Counted from the first letter of the stretch, positions 1 to 6,420 are shown. The stretch: 12,344 nt of DNA from Rhodospirillales bacterium (GCA_021775195.1 JAJFIG010000156.1:1-12344); one strand, 5' to 3'. The notes: a model not told the origin generated them from the sequence alone. Numbers and translations: made by a program.

Positions 1-207
1 GGTCACCACCAGGCCGTAGAACCGTCCGAAGGAGCAGTAGAGGAAGTCGCTGAAGTAGTTGACGTTGTGGATGGACGTGAACAGCACGGCATCCAGGCCG
101 GCCTCCTGCATGTGCGTCCTAAGACGCGCCAGGCGGCCCTCCATTTCGGCTTTCGAGAAGGTCGGCGCGACCCGCTCGCCGTTCGGAATCGTCAAGGTCT
201 GTTCCAT
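1..207 (-). CDS. Creatinase (creatine amidinohydrolase), N-terminal part, cut by window edge
   Basis: Creatinase (EC 3.5.3.3, pita-bread M24 fold) hydrolyses creatine to sarcosine and urea in the cytoplasm. The 69 residues visible here are the N-terminal (non-metal) domain only. They match what I recall of Pseudomonas creatinase nearly position by position: an NGERV element at residues 9-13, an arginine-rich RLARLR helix at 25-30, and the hallmark run NVNYFSDFLYCSFGR at 48-62, followed by YGLVVT at the edge. The ATG at 205-207 fits the family start. Upstream is only a weak purine stretch (AGGCGGGG). It is the last visible gene of the minus-strand operon, 142 bp after the EamA gene, and it has its own candidate promoter with a tandem repeat. 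The catalytic histidine and C-terminal domain lie outside the window, so a divergent M24 hydrolase with another substrate cannot be excluded. Confidence 0.85.
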   Translation of the reverse strand, partial: MEQTLTIPNGERVAPTFSKAEMEGRLARLRTHMQEAGLDAVLFTSIHNVNYFSDFLYCSFGRFYGLVVT

Positions 208-305
208 TGGTAGCCCCGCCTGTCGATGCAATACCGACTGCCGTAGCAGAGGCCGGCGGCAAAATCAAAGCGAATGGAATGCAGAGGCGGGTTCAACGAC
301 TCAAT

Positions 306-333
306 TTTTTAGGTCAAAACTCATTTAGGTCAA
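306..333 (-). promoter_or_regulatory. Candidate promoter of the creatinase gene
   Basis: On the minus strand a TTGACC box (328-333) is followed after 16 bp by TAAAAA (306-311), in an AT-rich pocket inside otherwise GC-rich DNA. A start near 299 would give a leader of roughly 90 nt. The -35-like box lies inside a tandem repeat that carries the same TTGACC core as the two palindromic elements of the locus, so the site could be both promoter and operator. The -10 is poor, and creatinase may also be read through from the upstream genes. Confidence 0.35.
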
Positions 334-339
334 AACTCA
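308..339. repeat. Perfect 16-bp tandem direct repeat with TTGACC cores
   Basis: Two identical adjacent copies of TTTAGGTCAAAACTCA occupy 308-323 and 324-339. On the minus strand each reads TGAGTTTTGACCTAAA. A looser third copy may follow at about 290-303 (GGTTCAACGACTCA). The repeat lies just after the EamA stop codon and before the creatinase gene. Tandem half-sites with a 16-bp period are typical of a protein-binding site, but no function is shown by the sequence alone. Confidence 0.85.
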
Positions 340-349
340 GTCGGACCCG

Positions 350-1198
350 TCAACCCGACAGCGCCACCAGGACGATGCCGCCGGCGACGACCGTTGCCGC
401 AAGGACGCGCTTCACACCGAGGGGCTCCTTCAAGATCACCGTGCCGATCACGGCGGCAAAGATGACGCTGGTCTCGCGCAGCGCCGCGACTTGTGCCATA
501 AGCGTCAGGGTCAGGGCGTAGATGACGATGGCGTAGGTCGAGAACATCATGACGCCGCCAACGATCCCGACCTTCCACTCGCGTCGAAGAAAATCCACGA
601 TTCGCCCACGGCGCAGCACTATCGCAACAGCCATGAGGGGGATGCCCGAAAGGATGCTCAATATCGCCGTGTAGCCGAGGACGTTATCGGAGATGCGGGC
701 GCCGACACCGTCGAGCAGGGTATAGACGGCGATGCAAAGGCCGACACTCACCGCCCTTATAAGATCGGGAATATGCCGGGCAACTGCACCTGGTTGGTAG
801 GCGAGAGCCAGGATTCCGGCCGAGATGACCAATATCCCAACCAACCCTGGCCCGCTCAGGTATTCGCCGATCAAGACGGCGGAAAGAAGTGCGACGCCCA
901 GCGGCGCCGACCCGCGTGCTACCGGATAGATGAAATTGAGATCACCCTTACGGTAGGCCCATATCAACAGGAAGAAATACCCGCTGACGGCCGCAGCGGA
1001 ACCGATGGCATAGGGGATGCTCGCGGCGTTGGGCAAACCAACGATGGCCAATACGATGGCGCCGATCACCATGGTCGGCACCTTGAAAAGGACGAACATC
1101 AACAGGCCGTCGCTACCAACTTTGACGATGGCGTTCCAGCCGGCATGGAGCAGCGCCGCCAAAAGAACCAGGCCGACGACGAAAGGATCGAAGGTCAT
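350..1198 (-). CDS. EamA/DMT-family membrane transporter
   Basis: This is a 282-residue, very hydrophobic inner-membrane protein of the drug/metabolite transporter superfamily, with about ten predicted helices in two EamA-type halves. The first half begins FVVGLVLLAALLHAGWN and carries YPVARGSAPLG around residue 91. The second half carries ALRETSVIFAAVIG followed by LKEPLG near residues 240-260. Length and layout are normal for the family. The ATG at 1196-1198 lies 15 bp after the stop of the DadA-like gene, so the two are almost certainly co-transcribed; its ribosome site is weak. An EamA-like protein is known as a recurrent neighbour of phosphonate-use operons (TIGR03340), and this may be one, but I cannot verify membership. 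Export of a product, or uptake of substrate, is equally possible. Confidence 0.85.
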   Translation of the reverse strand: MTFDPFVVGLVLLAALLHAGWNAIVKVGSDGLLMFVLFKVPTMVIGAIVLAIVGLPNAASIPYAIGSAAAVSGYFFLLIWAYRKGDLNFIYPVARGSAPLGVALLSAVLIGEYLSGPGLVGILVISAGILALAYQPGAVARHIPDLIRAVSVGLCIAVYTLLDGVGARISDNVLGYTAILSILSGIPLMAVAIVLRRGRIVDFLRREWKVGIVGGVMMFSTYAIVIYALTLTLMAQVAALRETSVIFAAVIGTVILKEPLGVKRVLAATVVAGGIVLVALSG

Positions 1199-1213
1199 TG
1201 GCGCGACGGCCGG

Positions 1214-2446
1214 TCAGAACCGGTCGGGCCGGTACGGTGCCAGATCGACCGGCGGCGCTCGTCCGGAAACGAGGTCGGCGATGATCCGGCCCGTCGTTGA
1301 TGCCGCGGTCATGCCGTGGTGACCGTGCCCGAAGGCGAGCAGAAGGTTGGGATGTCCCGGTGGGGCGCCTATGACCGGCAGCGAGTCGGGCAGGCAGGGA
1401 CGATGGCCCATCCATTGGGATACCTCGCCGACGGCAAGCGCCGGGAACATGTCCCTGGCCAGCTCGACCAGGGCATCGGCGCGGCGGAAATCCGGGGGCG
1501 CCTCGAGACCCGCAAACTCCACCGTCCCGGCGAAACGCAGGCCATCCTCCATGGGCGTCGCGTAGACCTTTGCCTCGGCGGAAACCACGGGTAGGGCCGG
1601 TGTGACCCCCGGTTCGCTGATCGACGCGTGATAGCCCCGCTGGCTTTCCAGCGGGACACGGATTCCGAGGCTCGCGATCAGGGCAGCCGACCATGCCCCC
1701 GCGGCGATGACGACGCGGTCCGAGAGAACCTCACCATCGGTGGTTTGAACTCCTGCGATGCAGCCTTCACGAAGGACGATCCCGGTCACGCGGCGGCGTT
1801 CCAGGCACCCGCCATCGCGCACGAACTGTTCGGCCAGGCTTTGCACCAGGCGGTAAGGGTTGGCGGCGGATCCGTGGTCGGGCAACAGGACCCCGTGTTT
1901 GTATTCCGAAGAGAGGTCCGGAACGAGATCGCGGATTTCGGCTGCTTCCAGAACACGCTGGCGTACCTGGTGTTCATCGCGCAGGTCCCGCTCGCGCTGG
2001 CTATCAGCCAGGCCGCTGGCGGTCTTGTAGACGATGAGCGTCCCGGTCCGTCGCACCAAATCCTGGCAACCCGCATTGGCGAGCAGGGGCGCGTAATTCT
2101 CGAACGTGTCTGCATGCATGGCCCGCAAAGCGTTGGCAAGACCGGCGATTTTGTCGTTCCGACCGGCGAGGGCAAACCGGATGAGCCAGGGCAGAGCGGC
2201 AGGCAGGTAGGCCGGCCGGATGCGAAGGGGACCCAAAGGGTCGAACAGCCATTTTGGAATTTTGCCCAGGACGCCGGGGGCCGACAACGGAATGCAGCTG
2301 CCCGGGCTTAGAGCACCGGCGTTTCCCTTCGAACACCCTTCGCCCGGTCCCTCCGAATCGACGACGACGACATCGTGACCATCGCGCAACAGGTAACTCG
2401 CCACGCATGTGCCGACAATTCCGGCGCCGACGACGACGACCTTCAT
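1214..2446 (-). CDS. DadA-like FAD-dependent amino-acid oxidoreductase (DAO family)
   Basis: A 410-residue flavoprotein of the DAO superfamily, resembling D-amino-acid dehydrogenase and glycine/sarcosine oxidases. The FAD-binding Rossmann motif VGAGIVG starts at residue 6 with the ribose-binding acidic residue D30. The C-terminal part has HRPCLPDSLPVIG and then HGHHGMT, the usual flavin-contacting end of DadA-type enzymes. Such enzymes oxidise the C-N bond of an amino acid or secondary amine to an imine. I chose the ATG at 2444-2446 because it puts the Rossmann strand at residue 2 as in relatives and has GGGACGGAG just upstream. An in-frame ATG at 2480-2482 would add 12 non-conserved residues with no ribosome site. 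It lies 69 bp after the other oxidoreductase and 15 bp before the EamA gene. The substrate is unknown: sarcosine, D-amino acids and N-methylated amines are all possible. Confidence 0.88.
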   Translation of the reverse strand: MKVVVVGAGIVGTCVASYLLRDGHDVVVVDSEGPGEGCSKGNAGALSPGSCIPLSAPGVLGKIPKWLFDPLGPLRIRPAYLPAALPWLIRFALAGRNDKIAGLANALRAMHADTFENYAPLLANAGCQDLVRRTGTLIVYKTASGLADSQRERDLRDEHQVRQRVLEAAEIRDLVPDLSSEYKHGVLLPDHGSAANPYRLVQSLAEQFVRDGGCLERRRVTGIVLREGCIAGVQTTDGEVLSDRVVIAAGAWSAALIASLGIRVPLESQRGYHASISEPGVTPALPVVSAEAKVYATPMEDGLRFAGTVEFAGLEAPPDFRRADALVELARDMFPALAVGEVSQWMGHRPCLPDSLPVIGAPPGHPNLLLAFGHGHHGMTAASTTGRIIADLVSGRAPPVDLAPYRPDRF

Positions 2447-2515
2447 GATCTCCGTCCCGTTACCAGGCCACGTTGCCGCCATCGGCGGTGGTTGGTGATA
2501 GGCGTCTCCATCATT

Positions 2516-3880
2516 TCAGCCAACGTTGTCCAACAGCTGCAAGTAAGCGATTGCCGCCCGCTGTCCGATACGGCGGAAAGCCGCGAAGGGGAACCGGGGC
2601 AGCGGCGTGGTTGTCGTTGGGATCGCCGGCTCGTCTCCGGGGTCGCCGGCGAGCCGGGCCGCCAGACGCCGCCCCGCGTGAAGCGAAAAGGCAAGGCCGC
2701 CGCCGCCATAGGCGAGCGCATAGTGGACCGTCGGATCGTCCTCGACCTGGTGAATGTGTGGAATCCAGTCAAGGGACAGGCAGACGAAACCGTTCCAATC
2801 GAAGTCGATGGGGATATCCCGAAGCGGGGGAAACTTGTTACCGAGCCGGCCGCGAAGGAACGTCCGTTGCCTCGTCCGGGACGTGGCGCTGTCGTTGGGG
2901 GCACCACGGCTGCCGAACAACAGGCGGTTATCGGGCAGCAGCCGATAGTACTGGTTGATGTTTCGCGTATCGATCACCGGGATCGGCGTTTTGTAGTCGC
3001 AGGCGGCCACCTCTTCGTCGGTCAGGGGCCGGGTAACGACGATGTGCGAAAGTACCGGCAGCAGGCGCTTCGAGATGCCGGGATGGAGGCGTTCGGGCGT
3101 ATAGCCGTTGGTGGCGAGGGCGACGGCGTGGGCCCGCAACCGCCCGCCCGGTGTGGTGAGAAGATGCCGCCCGTCTGCCTTTTCCCAGCCCGTTACCGGT
3201 GAGGCCGTATGAACGGTGGCGCCCGCATCGCGGCTGAGGGCGAGCATTCCATGCGCCAGCCTCAGGGGATGGACGCCGAAACCGTCCGGATAGCGGATCC
3301 CGCCGTGGATTTCCGGCCCATCCATATAGCTGGCCTTCACGGCACCGGCGTCCAATAGTTCGGCTTCAAATCCAAAAGTATCCTTGAGGAAACGTGCCTC
3401 GGACTCGAGCCCTCGCAACCGGCTGGGCCGGTGGGCCACCTTGAGGACGCCGCCATCGACCAATTTGCAGTCCACAGGTGATTCGGCGATCAGGTGGCGG
3501 GTTGTCGCCAGGGCCTTCTCCGCCTCGCCGTAAATGCGATGCGCCATCTCAAGGCCCCATTTGCGGATGATCCGTTGGTAGGGCAACTTGCCGATGGACG
3601 GACGGACGCTGCCGCCATTGCGGCCGCTGCAACCCCAGCCGGCGCGGTTGGCCTCGAGCACGGTCGCCTTGATGCCGTGATCGTGGGCCAGGTGATAGGC
3701 GCAGGAGAGCCCCGTGTATCCGCCGCCGATGATGGCGATGTCCACCTCCGCATCGCCGGCAAGGGGGCCATCGTCCTCGGGCGTCTGGCCCGCCGTCGCC
3801 GCCCAATAGGTCGGCGAATGGCCGAGACCGCAACCGGGGCCGTGATTGCGCAGGGGATCATAAACAGGGGCGATGTTCAT
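2516..3880 (-). CDS. PuuB/OrdL-like FAD-dependent oxidoreductase
   Basis: A 454-residue DAO-superfamily flavoprotein similar to gamma-glutamylputrescine oxidoreductase (PuuB) and related amine oxidoreductases. The N-terminal part has the family's SPTYW element at residues 22-26. The FAD Rossmann motif IGGGYTG is at 51-57, with E76 for the ribose, then CSGRNGG at 84-90. YGGGGLAFS at 391-399 is the C-terminal flavin-contact motif, and the tail LPRFPFAAFRRIGQRAA is typical of the family. The expected reaction is oxidative cleavage of an amine C-N bond to an aldehyde or imine. The ATG at 3878-3880 has no clear Shine-Dalgarno sequence, which leaves some doubt about the start. It follows the binding-protein gene by 177 bp that include a stem-loop. 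FAD oxidoreductases that oxidise N-methylated AEP have been reported in AEP clusters of Azospirillum-like bacteria; whether this is such an enzyme is inference. Confidence 0.87.
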   Translation of the reverse strand: MNIAPVYDPLRNHGPGCGLGHSPTYWAATAGQTPEDDGPLAGDAEVDIAIIGGGYTGLSCAYHLAHDHGIKATVLEANRAGWGCSGRNGGSVRPSIGKLPYQRIIRKWGLEMAHRIYGEAEKALATTRHLIAESPVDCKLVDGGVLKVAHRPSRLRGLESEARFLKDTFGFEAELLDAGAVKASYMDGPEIHGGIRYPDGFGVHPLRLAHGMLALSRDAGATVHTASPVTGWEKADGRHLLTTPGGRLRAHAVALATNGYTPERLHPGISKRLLPVLSHIVVTRPLTDEEVAACDYKTPIPVIDTRNINQYYRLLPDNRLLFGSRGAPNDSATSRTRQRTFLRGRLGNKFPPLRDIPIDFDWNGFVCLSLDWIPHIHQVEDDPTVHYALAYGGGGLAFSLHAGRRLAARLAGDPGDEPAIPTTTTPLPRFPFAAFRRIGQRAAIAYLQLLDNVG

Positions 3881-3982
3881 GACGATGTCTGGTCTGGTGG
3901 CGGGCGCAACCGTATCGGCTCACAATCGAGCCGGTGTGCAGGAGCACCGCGCCAGGTATGAAAACTGGCGAAATCGAAGACC

Positions 3983-4025
3983 CCGACCTCGCCCGTCATC
4001 CAAAAGCGGAGACAGACGAGGTCGG
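3983..4025. other. Stem-loop between binding-protein and oxidoreductase genes
   Basis: CCGACCTCG (3983-3991) and CGAGGTCGG (4017-4025) form a perfect 9-bp inverted repeat with a 25-nt loop. It lies 33 bp past the binding-protein stop codon in the direction of transcription. No T-run follows on the minus strand, so it is not a standard terminator. A stem-loop here could protect the abundant binding-protein mRNA from decay or attenuate the downstream genes, as is common in ABC operons. Confidence 0.4.
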
Positions 4026-4057
4026 ATGTCGGTGGGGGGCGAATGTGCCCGTCGTAA

Positions 4058-5119
4058 TTATTTCTTTTTCTTCTTCGGTTCCGACTTGACGTCGTAGCGC
4101 TTTCGCCATTCCGCGATGAGGCGCTTCTTGTTCTTGGCCGCCCAGACGAAGTCGTTGTCGATCATCCTCTCCTGTACCTCGGGGGGGAAGTTCGCGCGTT
4201 TCTGGATTTTGACCGGCATGGCAACGACCGAATAGCGCGGCGCATAGGTCTCCATGGCGTGTTCCGTCACCGCCCAATCGATGAACGTCTTTGCCGCCTT
4301 GAGCTGTTTGGTGCCCTTCATGATGGCAACCGCCTGCATTTCCCAGCCAATGCCCTCTTCCGGCACGATGATGTCGATCGGGGCACCCTTCGACTTCAGC
4401 TTGGCGCCGCGAAACGGCCACGAGATGCCGACCGCGTATTCACCGGCAGCTGCCTGCTTGCAGGGCTTGGAGCCGGAATGGGTATAGACGGCAACGTTCT
4501 CATGCAGTTTGTCCATGTATGCCCAGGCCTTGTCCTCGCCCCAAATCTGGATCCAGCTCGAAACATCCAGGAACCCGGTACCCGACGAGGCGGGATTGGG
4601 CATGGAGATATGTCCCTTGTAGACCGGGTTGGTCAGATCCGACCATTTTTTGGGGGTGGGCAGGTTCTTCTTCTTGGCCTCCACCGTATTCAAACAGATG
4701 GCCGCCGCCCAGCCGTAGATGCCAATCCAGTGCATGGGATCGTTCTTGTCCTTGTAGCGGGGATCGAGTTTGTCGACGCCCTTGGGCGTGTAGGGGACGA
4801 ACATCCCGAGCTCATCCATGGTCAACGCACTGGTCGCCGCCACCGCGAACATGGCGTCCGCCCTCGGGTTGTCCTTCTCCGCCAACAGTTTGGCCGCGAT
4901 GATTCCCGTCGAGTCCCGATGCCAGTTGATCTTGATGTCCGGGTGCGCCTTGTTGAATTCCTTGGCGATGATCTTCAGGTTGTCGGAGTCGGTGGTGGAA
5001 TAGACCGTGAGCTCGGCCGCCAGAGCGATAGATGCGCTGACCGCCAAGGTGGCGGATGCGATCATCACTCCGATTGACCGGCGCAGGGCGCGGCTGAAGA
5101 GATATTTTTCGTGCGTCAT
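4058..5119 (-). CDS. Periplasmic binding protein, putative 2-aminoethylphosphonate ABC transporter family (PhnS2-like)
   Basis: A 353-residue solute-binding protein that would capture the substrate in the periplasm for the plus-strand ATPase and permease. Residues 1-35 are a Sec-type signal peptide: a basic start, a hydrophobic core, and likely cleavage at ALA-A around 34-35. The mature protein starts ELTVYS and carries the signature segments of the putative AEP-binding family (TIGR03261): RDSTGIIAAKLLAEKDNP, PNPASSGTGFLDVSSW, WGEDKAWAYMDKLHENVAVY and THSGSKPCKQAAAGE. The family is related to ferric-iron and polyamine binders (SBP_bac_8-like). The ATG at 5117-5119 is fixed by a strong AGGGAGG seven bases upstream. 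The C terminus ends in five lysines, which is unusual. It heads the catabolic operon and has its own promoter with a palindromic operator. The family call is firm; the actual ligand is not proven. Confidence 0.92.
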   Translation of the reverse strand: MTHEKYLFSRALRRSIGVMIASATLAVSASIALAAELTVYSTTDSDNLKIIAKEFNKAHPDIKINWHRDSTGIIAAKLLAEKDNPRADAMFAVAATSALTMDELGMFVPYTPKGVDKLDPRYKDKNDPMHWIGIYGWAAAICLNTVEAKKKNLPTPKKWSDLTNPVYKGHISMPNPASSGTGFLDVSSWIQIWGEDKAWAYMDKLHENVAVYTHSGSKPCKQAAAGEYAVGISWPFRGAKLKSKGAPIDIIVPEEGIGWEMQAVAIMKGTKQLKAAKTFIDWAVTEHAMETYAPRYSVVAMPVKIQKRANFPPEVQERMIDNDFVWAAKNKKRLIAEWRKRYDVKSEPKKKKK

Positions 5120-5126
5120 CGACTGT

Positions 5127-5133
5127 CCTCCCT
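5127..5133 (-). promoter_or_regulatory. Strong ribosome-binding site of the binding-protein gene
   Basis: AGGGAGG on the minus strand, seven bases before the ATG. It is the strongest Shine-Dalgarno site in the operon and contrasts with the weak or absent sites of the downstream genes. This fits the high expression usual for periplasmic binding proteins. Confidence 0.8.
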
Positions 5134-5205
5134 GATTTGTAGGGTTATGGTTCGCTTAGTCCCTACCTCTGATGATGCCTGTTTGCTCATGCCCGTTTTG
5201 CCCAA

Positions 5206-5235
5206 ATACTACTGATAAGTTGACCATTCGGTCAA
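5206..5235 (-). promoter_or_regulatory. Candidate sigma-70 promoter of the binding-protein/catabolic operon
   Basis: On the minus strand TTGACC (5230-5235, five of six to consensus) is followed after 18 bp by TAGTAT (5206-5211, four of six). Transcription would start near 5199, giving a leader of about 80 nt before the start codon. The -35 box and the first part of the spacer are buried in the palindrome at 5219-5236, so a bound repressor would block RNA polymerase directly. Confidence 0.6.
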
Positions 5236-5236
5236 C
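5219..5236. promoter_or_regulatory. Palindromic operator GTTGACC-N4-GGTCAAC
   Basis: The 18-bp sequence GTTGACCGAATGGTCAAC (minus-strand reading) has perfect 7-bp arms around four bases. It overlaps the -35 box of the binding-protein promoter. A near copy occurs at 6165-6180 in the divergent region upstream of the regulator. Two related copies at two promoters of one locus make a specific transcription-factor site likely. The DeoR-family protein encoded next door is the obvious candidate, but binding is inferred. Confidence 0.65.
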
Positions 5237-5348
5237 AAATTGTGCCATTTGGTGATGTTTCAAAAACTCTTGTCGGGGGTTTTGGGGTAGAATGCGCCGG
5301 AAGGAGAACCACCATGCTATATGGAGTGCCTGTTTGTGCAGGGTGGTA
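5237..5348. other. Non-coding gap between regulator stop and binding-protein promoter
   Basis: This is AT-richer DNA without a convincing gene. It contains short interrupted inverted repeats near the regulator end (ACCACC at 5344-5349 of the minus reading against GGTGGT near 5308-5313), but no T-run that would mark a clear terminator. A 12-codon plus-strand reading frame starting at 5314 is preceded by AAGGAG; see findings. Confidence 0.5.
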
Positions 5349-6107
5349 TTAGGCGATAATTATTTCGGTTCCTGCTCGCTCGCAGGACTGTTGAACATTA
5401 TCGGGCGGCGCGCTGTCGGTCACGAGCCTGGTGACGGCTTCGAAATCGCAGACTTTCACAAGCGCGGGCCGATCAAGCTTTGTAGAATCAGCCAGCACAG
5501 TGACCGAGCGCGCATGACTAATCATCGTCTTGGCCACCATCGCGGCCTCGACGCTGTGATCCATAAAGCCGTACCCTGGATCCACCGCCCCGACTGTCAA
5601 AACCGCATGATCTGCACGGAAACGGCCGATCATTTCTAGGGTAACCGGCCCAAGGGTCTCCGAGACCTCACCATCGTACCGTCCGCCGAGCAGGTAGATC
5701 TCATTTTCCTTCGTCGCGCTCCAAAGCCTAACGGCCACTTCAATGGAATTGGTGATAACCAAAATGCCGCTTTTTCGAGCCAGTTCATTGGCGAAGGCCG
5801 CGGTGCTCGACCCGGCGTCGACGAACAGGCTGTCGCCCGGGCTGAACAGTTGGACGGCGCGCCGCGCGATCGCCTCCTTCTCCGCCCGTTGTAAACGGAC
5901 CCGCTTCGCGAACGCGTTTTCGAAGGCCGTCTGCACGATCGTCGCACCACCATGCACCTTGCGCACTAGGCCACGCTCGCTCAGCACGGAAAGGTCGCGG
6001 CGGATCGTTTCTTTGGAAACCTTGACGGTTGCAGCAAGTTCATCGACGCTGACCCGCTGCCGGTCCTCCACCGTAGCTACAATCTTGCGACGTCGTTCTT
6101 CCAGCAT
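5349..6107 (-). CDS. DeoR/GlpR-family transcriptional regulator
   Basis: A 252-residue repressor-type regulator. It begins with the DeoR N-terminal signature MLEERRRKIV. The helix-turn-helix spans about residues 18-53 (VSVDELAATVKVSKETIRRDL, then LVRKVHGGA at 48-56). The C-terminal sugar-phosphate-isomerase-like sensor domain shows FVDAGSST at 95-102, VITNSIEVA at 118-126 and LLGG at 139-142. Family members usually sense a phosphorylated metabolite. I prefer the ATG at 6105-6107 because DeoR proteins start just before this helix. The in-frame ATG at 6186-6188 would add 27 unconserved residues and put the operator-like repeats at 6142-6180 inside the gene. Neither start has a good ribosome site. 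The gene precedes the binding-protein operon in the same direction and probably regulates it, the divergent transporter genes, and itself. Confidence 0.88.
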   Translation of the reverse strand: MLEERRRKIVATVEDRQRVSVDELAATVKVSKETIRRDLSVLSERGLVRKVHGGATIVQTAFENAFAKRVRLQRAEKEAIARRAVQLFSPGDSLFVDAGSSTAAFANELARKSGILVITNSIEVAVRLWSATKENEIYLLGGRYDGEVSETLGPVTLEMIGRFRADHAVLTVGAVDPGYGFMDHSVEAAMVAKTMISHARSVTVLADSTKLDRPALVKVCDFEAVTRLVTDSAPPDNVQQSCERAGTEIIIA

Positions 6108-6141
6108 CCTGAGGTCACCAATTCCGGTTTGCACGCTTAAA

Positions 6142-6172
6142 TCGGTCAAAAAACGCCGCAAATCTTGACCGA
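6142..6172. promoter_or_regulatory. Inverted repeat TCGGTCAA-N15-TTGACCGA upstream of the regulator
   Basis: Perfect 8-bp arms at 6142-6149 and 6165-6172 flank 15 bases, placed 35-65 bp before the preferred regulator start. Both arms hold the same GGTCAA/TTGACC core as the operator at 5219-5236. The right arm is also the left half of the palindrome at 6165-6180. The cluster of three half-sites suggests cooperative or looped repressor binding and autoregulation. Confidence 0.55.
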
Positions 6173-6194
6173 ACGGGCAATCGACCATTACAGT
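6165..6194 (+). promoter_or_regulatory. Operator copy and candidate plus-strand promoter
   Basis: TTGACCGAACGGGCAA (6165-6180) matches the binding-protein operator core TTGACCGAATGGTCAA at 14 of 16 positions. The TTGACC (6165-6170) is followed after 18 bp by TACAGT (6189-6194), the same geometry as the promoter at 5206-5235. It points toward the decayed oxidoreductase and the ABC genes. If used, transcription would start near 6201 and the ATPase mRNA would carry a leader of roughly 410 nt. Confidence 0.5.
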
Positions 6195-6212
6195 TTAAGG
6201 ACGGCGTCGTTG

Positions 6213-6371
6213 ATGGCAAGGGCTTAGGTGCTGCAGGCGGATGACCAGGTCTATCGGGTTGCAGTCGTCGATGGCGTCGTCGGGTGCGCTGTCCTACGTG
6301 CCTTTGTGTCGGCCGGTCTGCCAACGATTTTGCTTGAGCAAAGGAGCATGATCTTGAGTGTTTTTTGTTAA
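6213..6371 (+). pseudogene. Decayed N-terminal stub of an FAD/NAD(P)-binding oxidoreductase
   Basis: From ATG 6213 the frame reads MARA, a TAG stop at 6225-6227, then about 47 open residues to a TAA at 6369-6371. The open part contains VYRVAVVDG-VVGCAVLRAFVSAGLPTILLEQ and then ILS. This lines up with the N-terminal dinucleotide-binding segment of GlpA/L-2-hydroxyglutarate-oxidase-like proteins (typically VAVVGGGVVGCAVARxFxxxGxxxxLLE...DILSG). One codon of the GxGxxG loop appears to be missing, the frame is lost right after ILS, and no C-terminal part is seen. AAGGA at 6197-6201 could be the old ribosome site. The stub sits just after the operator/promoter at 6165-6194, so it was probably once the first gene of the plus-strand operon. 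The alignment is from memory and the segment is short. Confidence 0.5.
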
Positions 6372-6420
6372 GCCGTGAACCCGTTCCGGCGCCAGGAACC
6401 AGACTGCACGAACAGTCATA

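Noticed and set aside
491-1300. Plus-strand frame opposite the EamA gene
   Set aside because: Highly polar antisense of a membrane protein, with no motif or ribosome site. It also runs across the junction of two real genes.
1628-3202. Plus-strand frames opposite the two oxidoreductase genes
   Set aside because: Shadows produced by high GC at third positions. The minus-strand frames have intact FAD motifs at both ends.
6108-6188. N-terminal extension of the DeoR-type regulator to the ATG at 6186-6188
   Set aside because: The 27 extra residues precede the conserved DeoR start, lack a ribosome site and would cover the operator-like repeats. The shorter start is preferred.
6341-6371. Seven-codon plus-strand frame after AAAGGAG
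   Set aside because: The purine run is only one base from the ATG, too close to act as a ribosome site, and the codons are explained by the decayed oxidoreductase stub.
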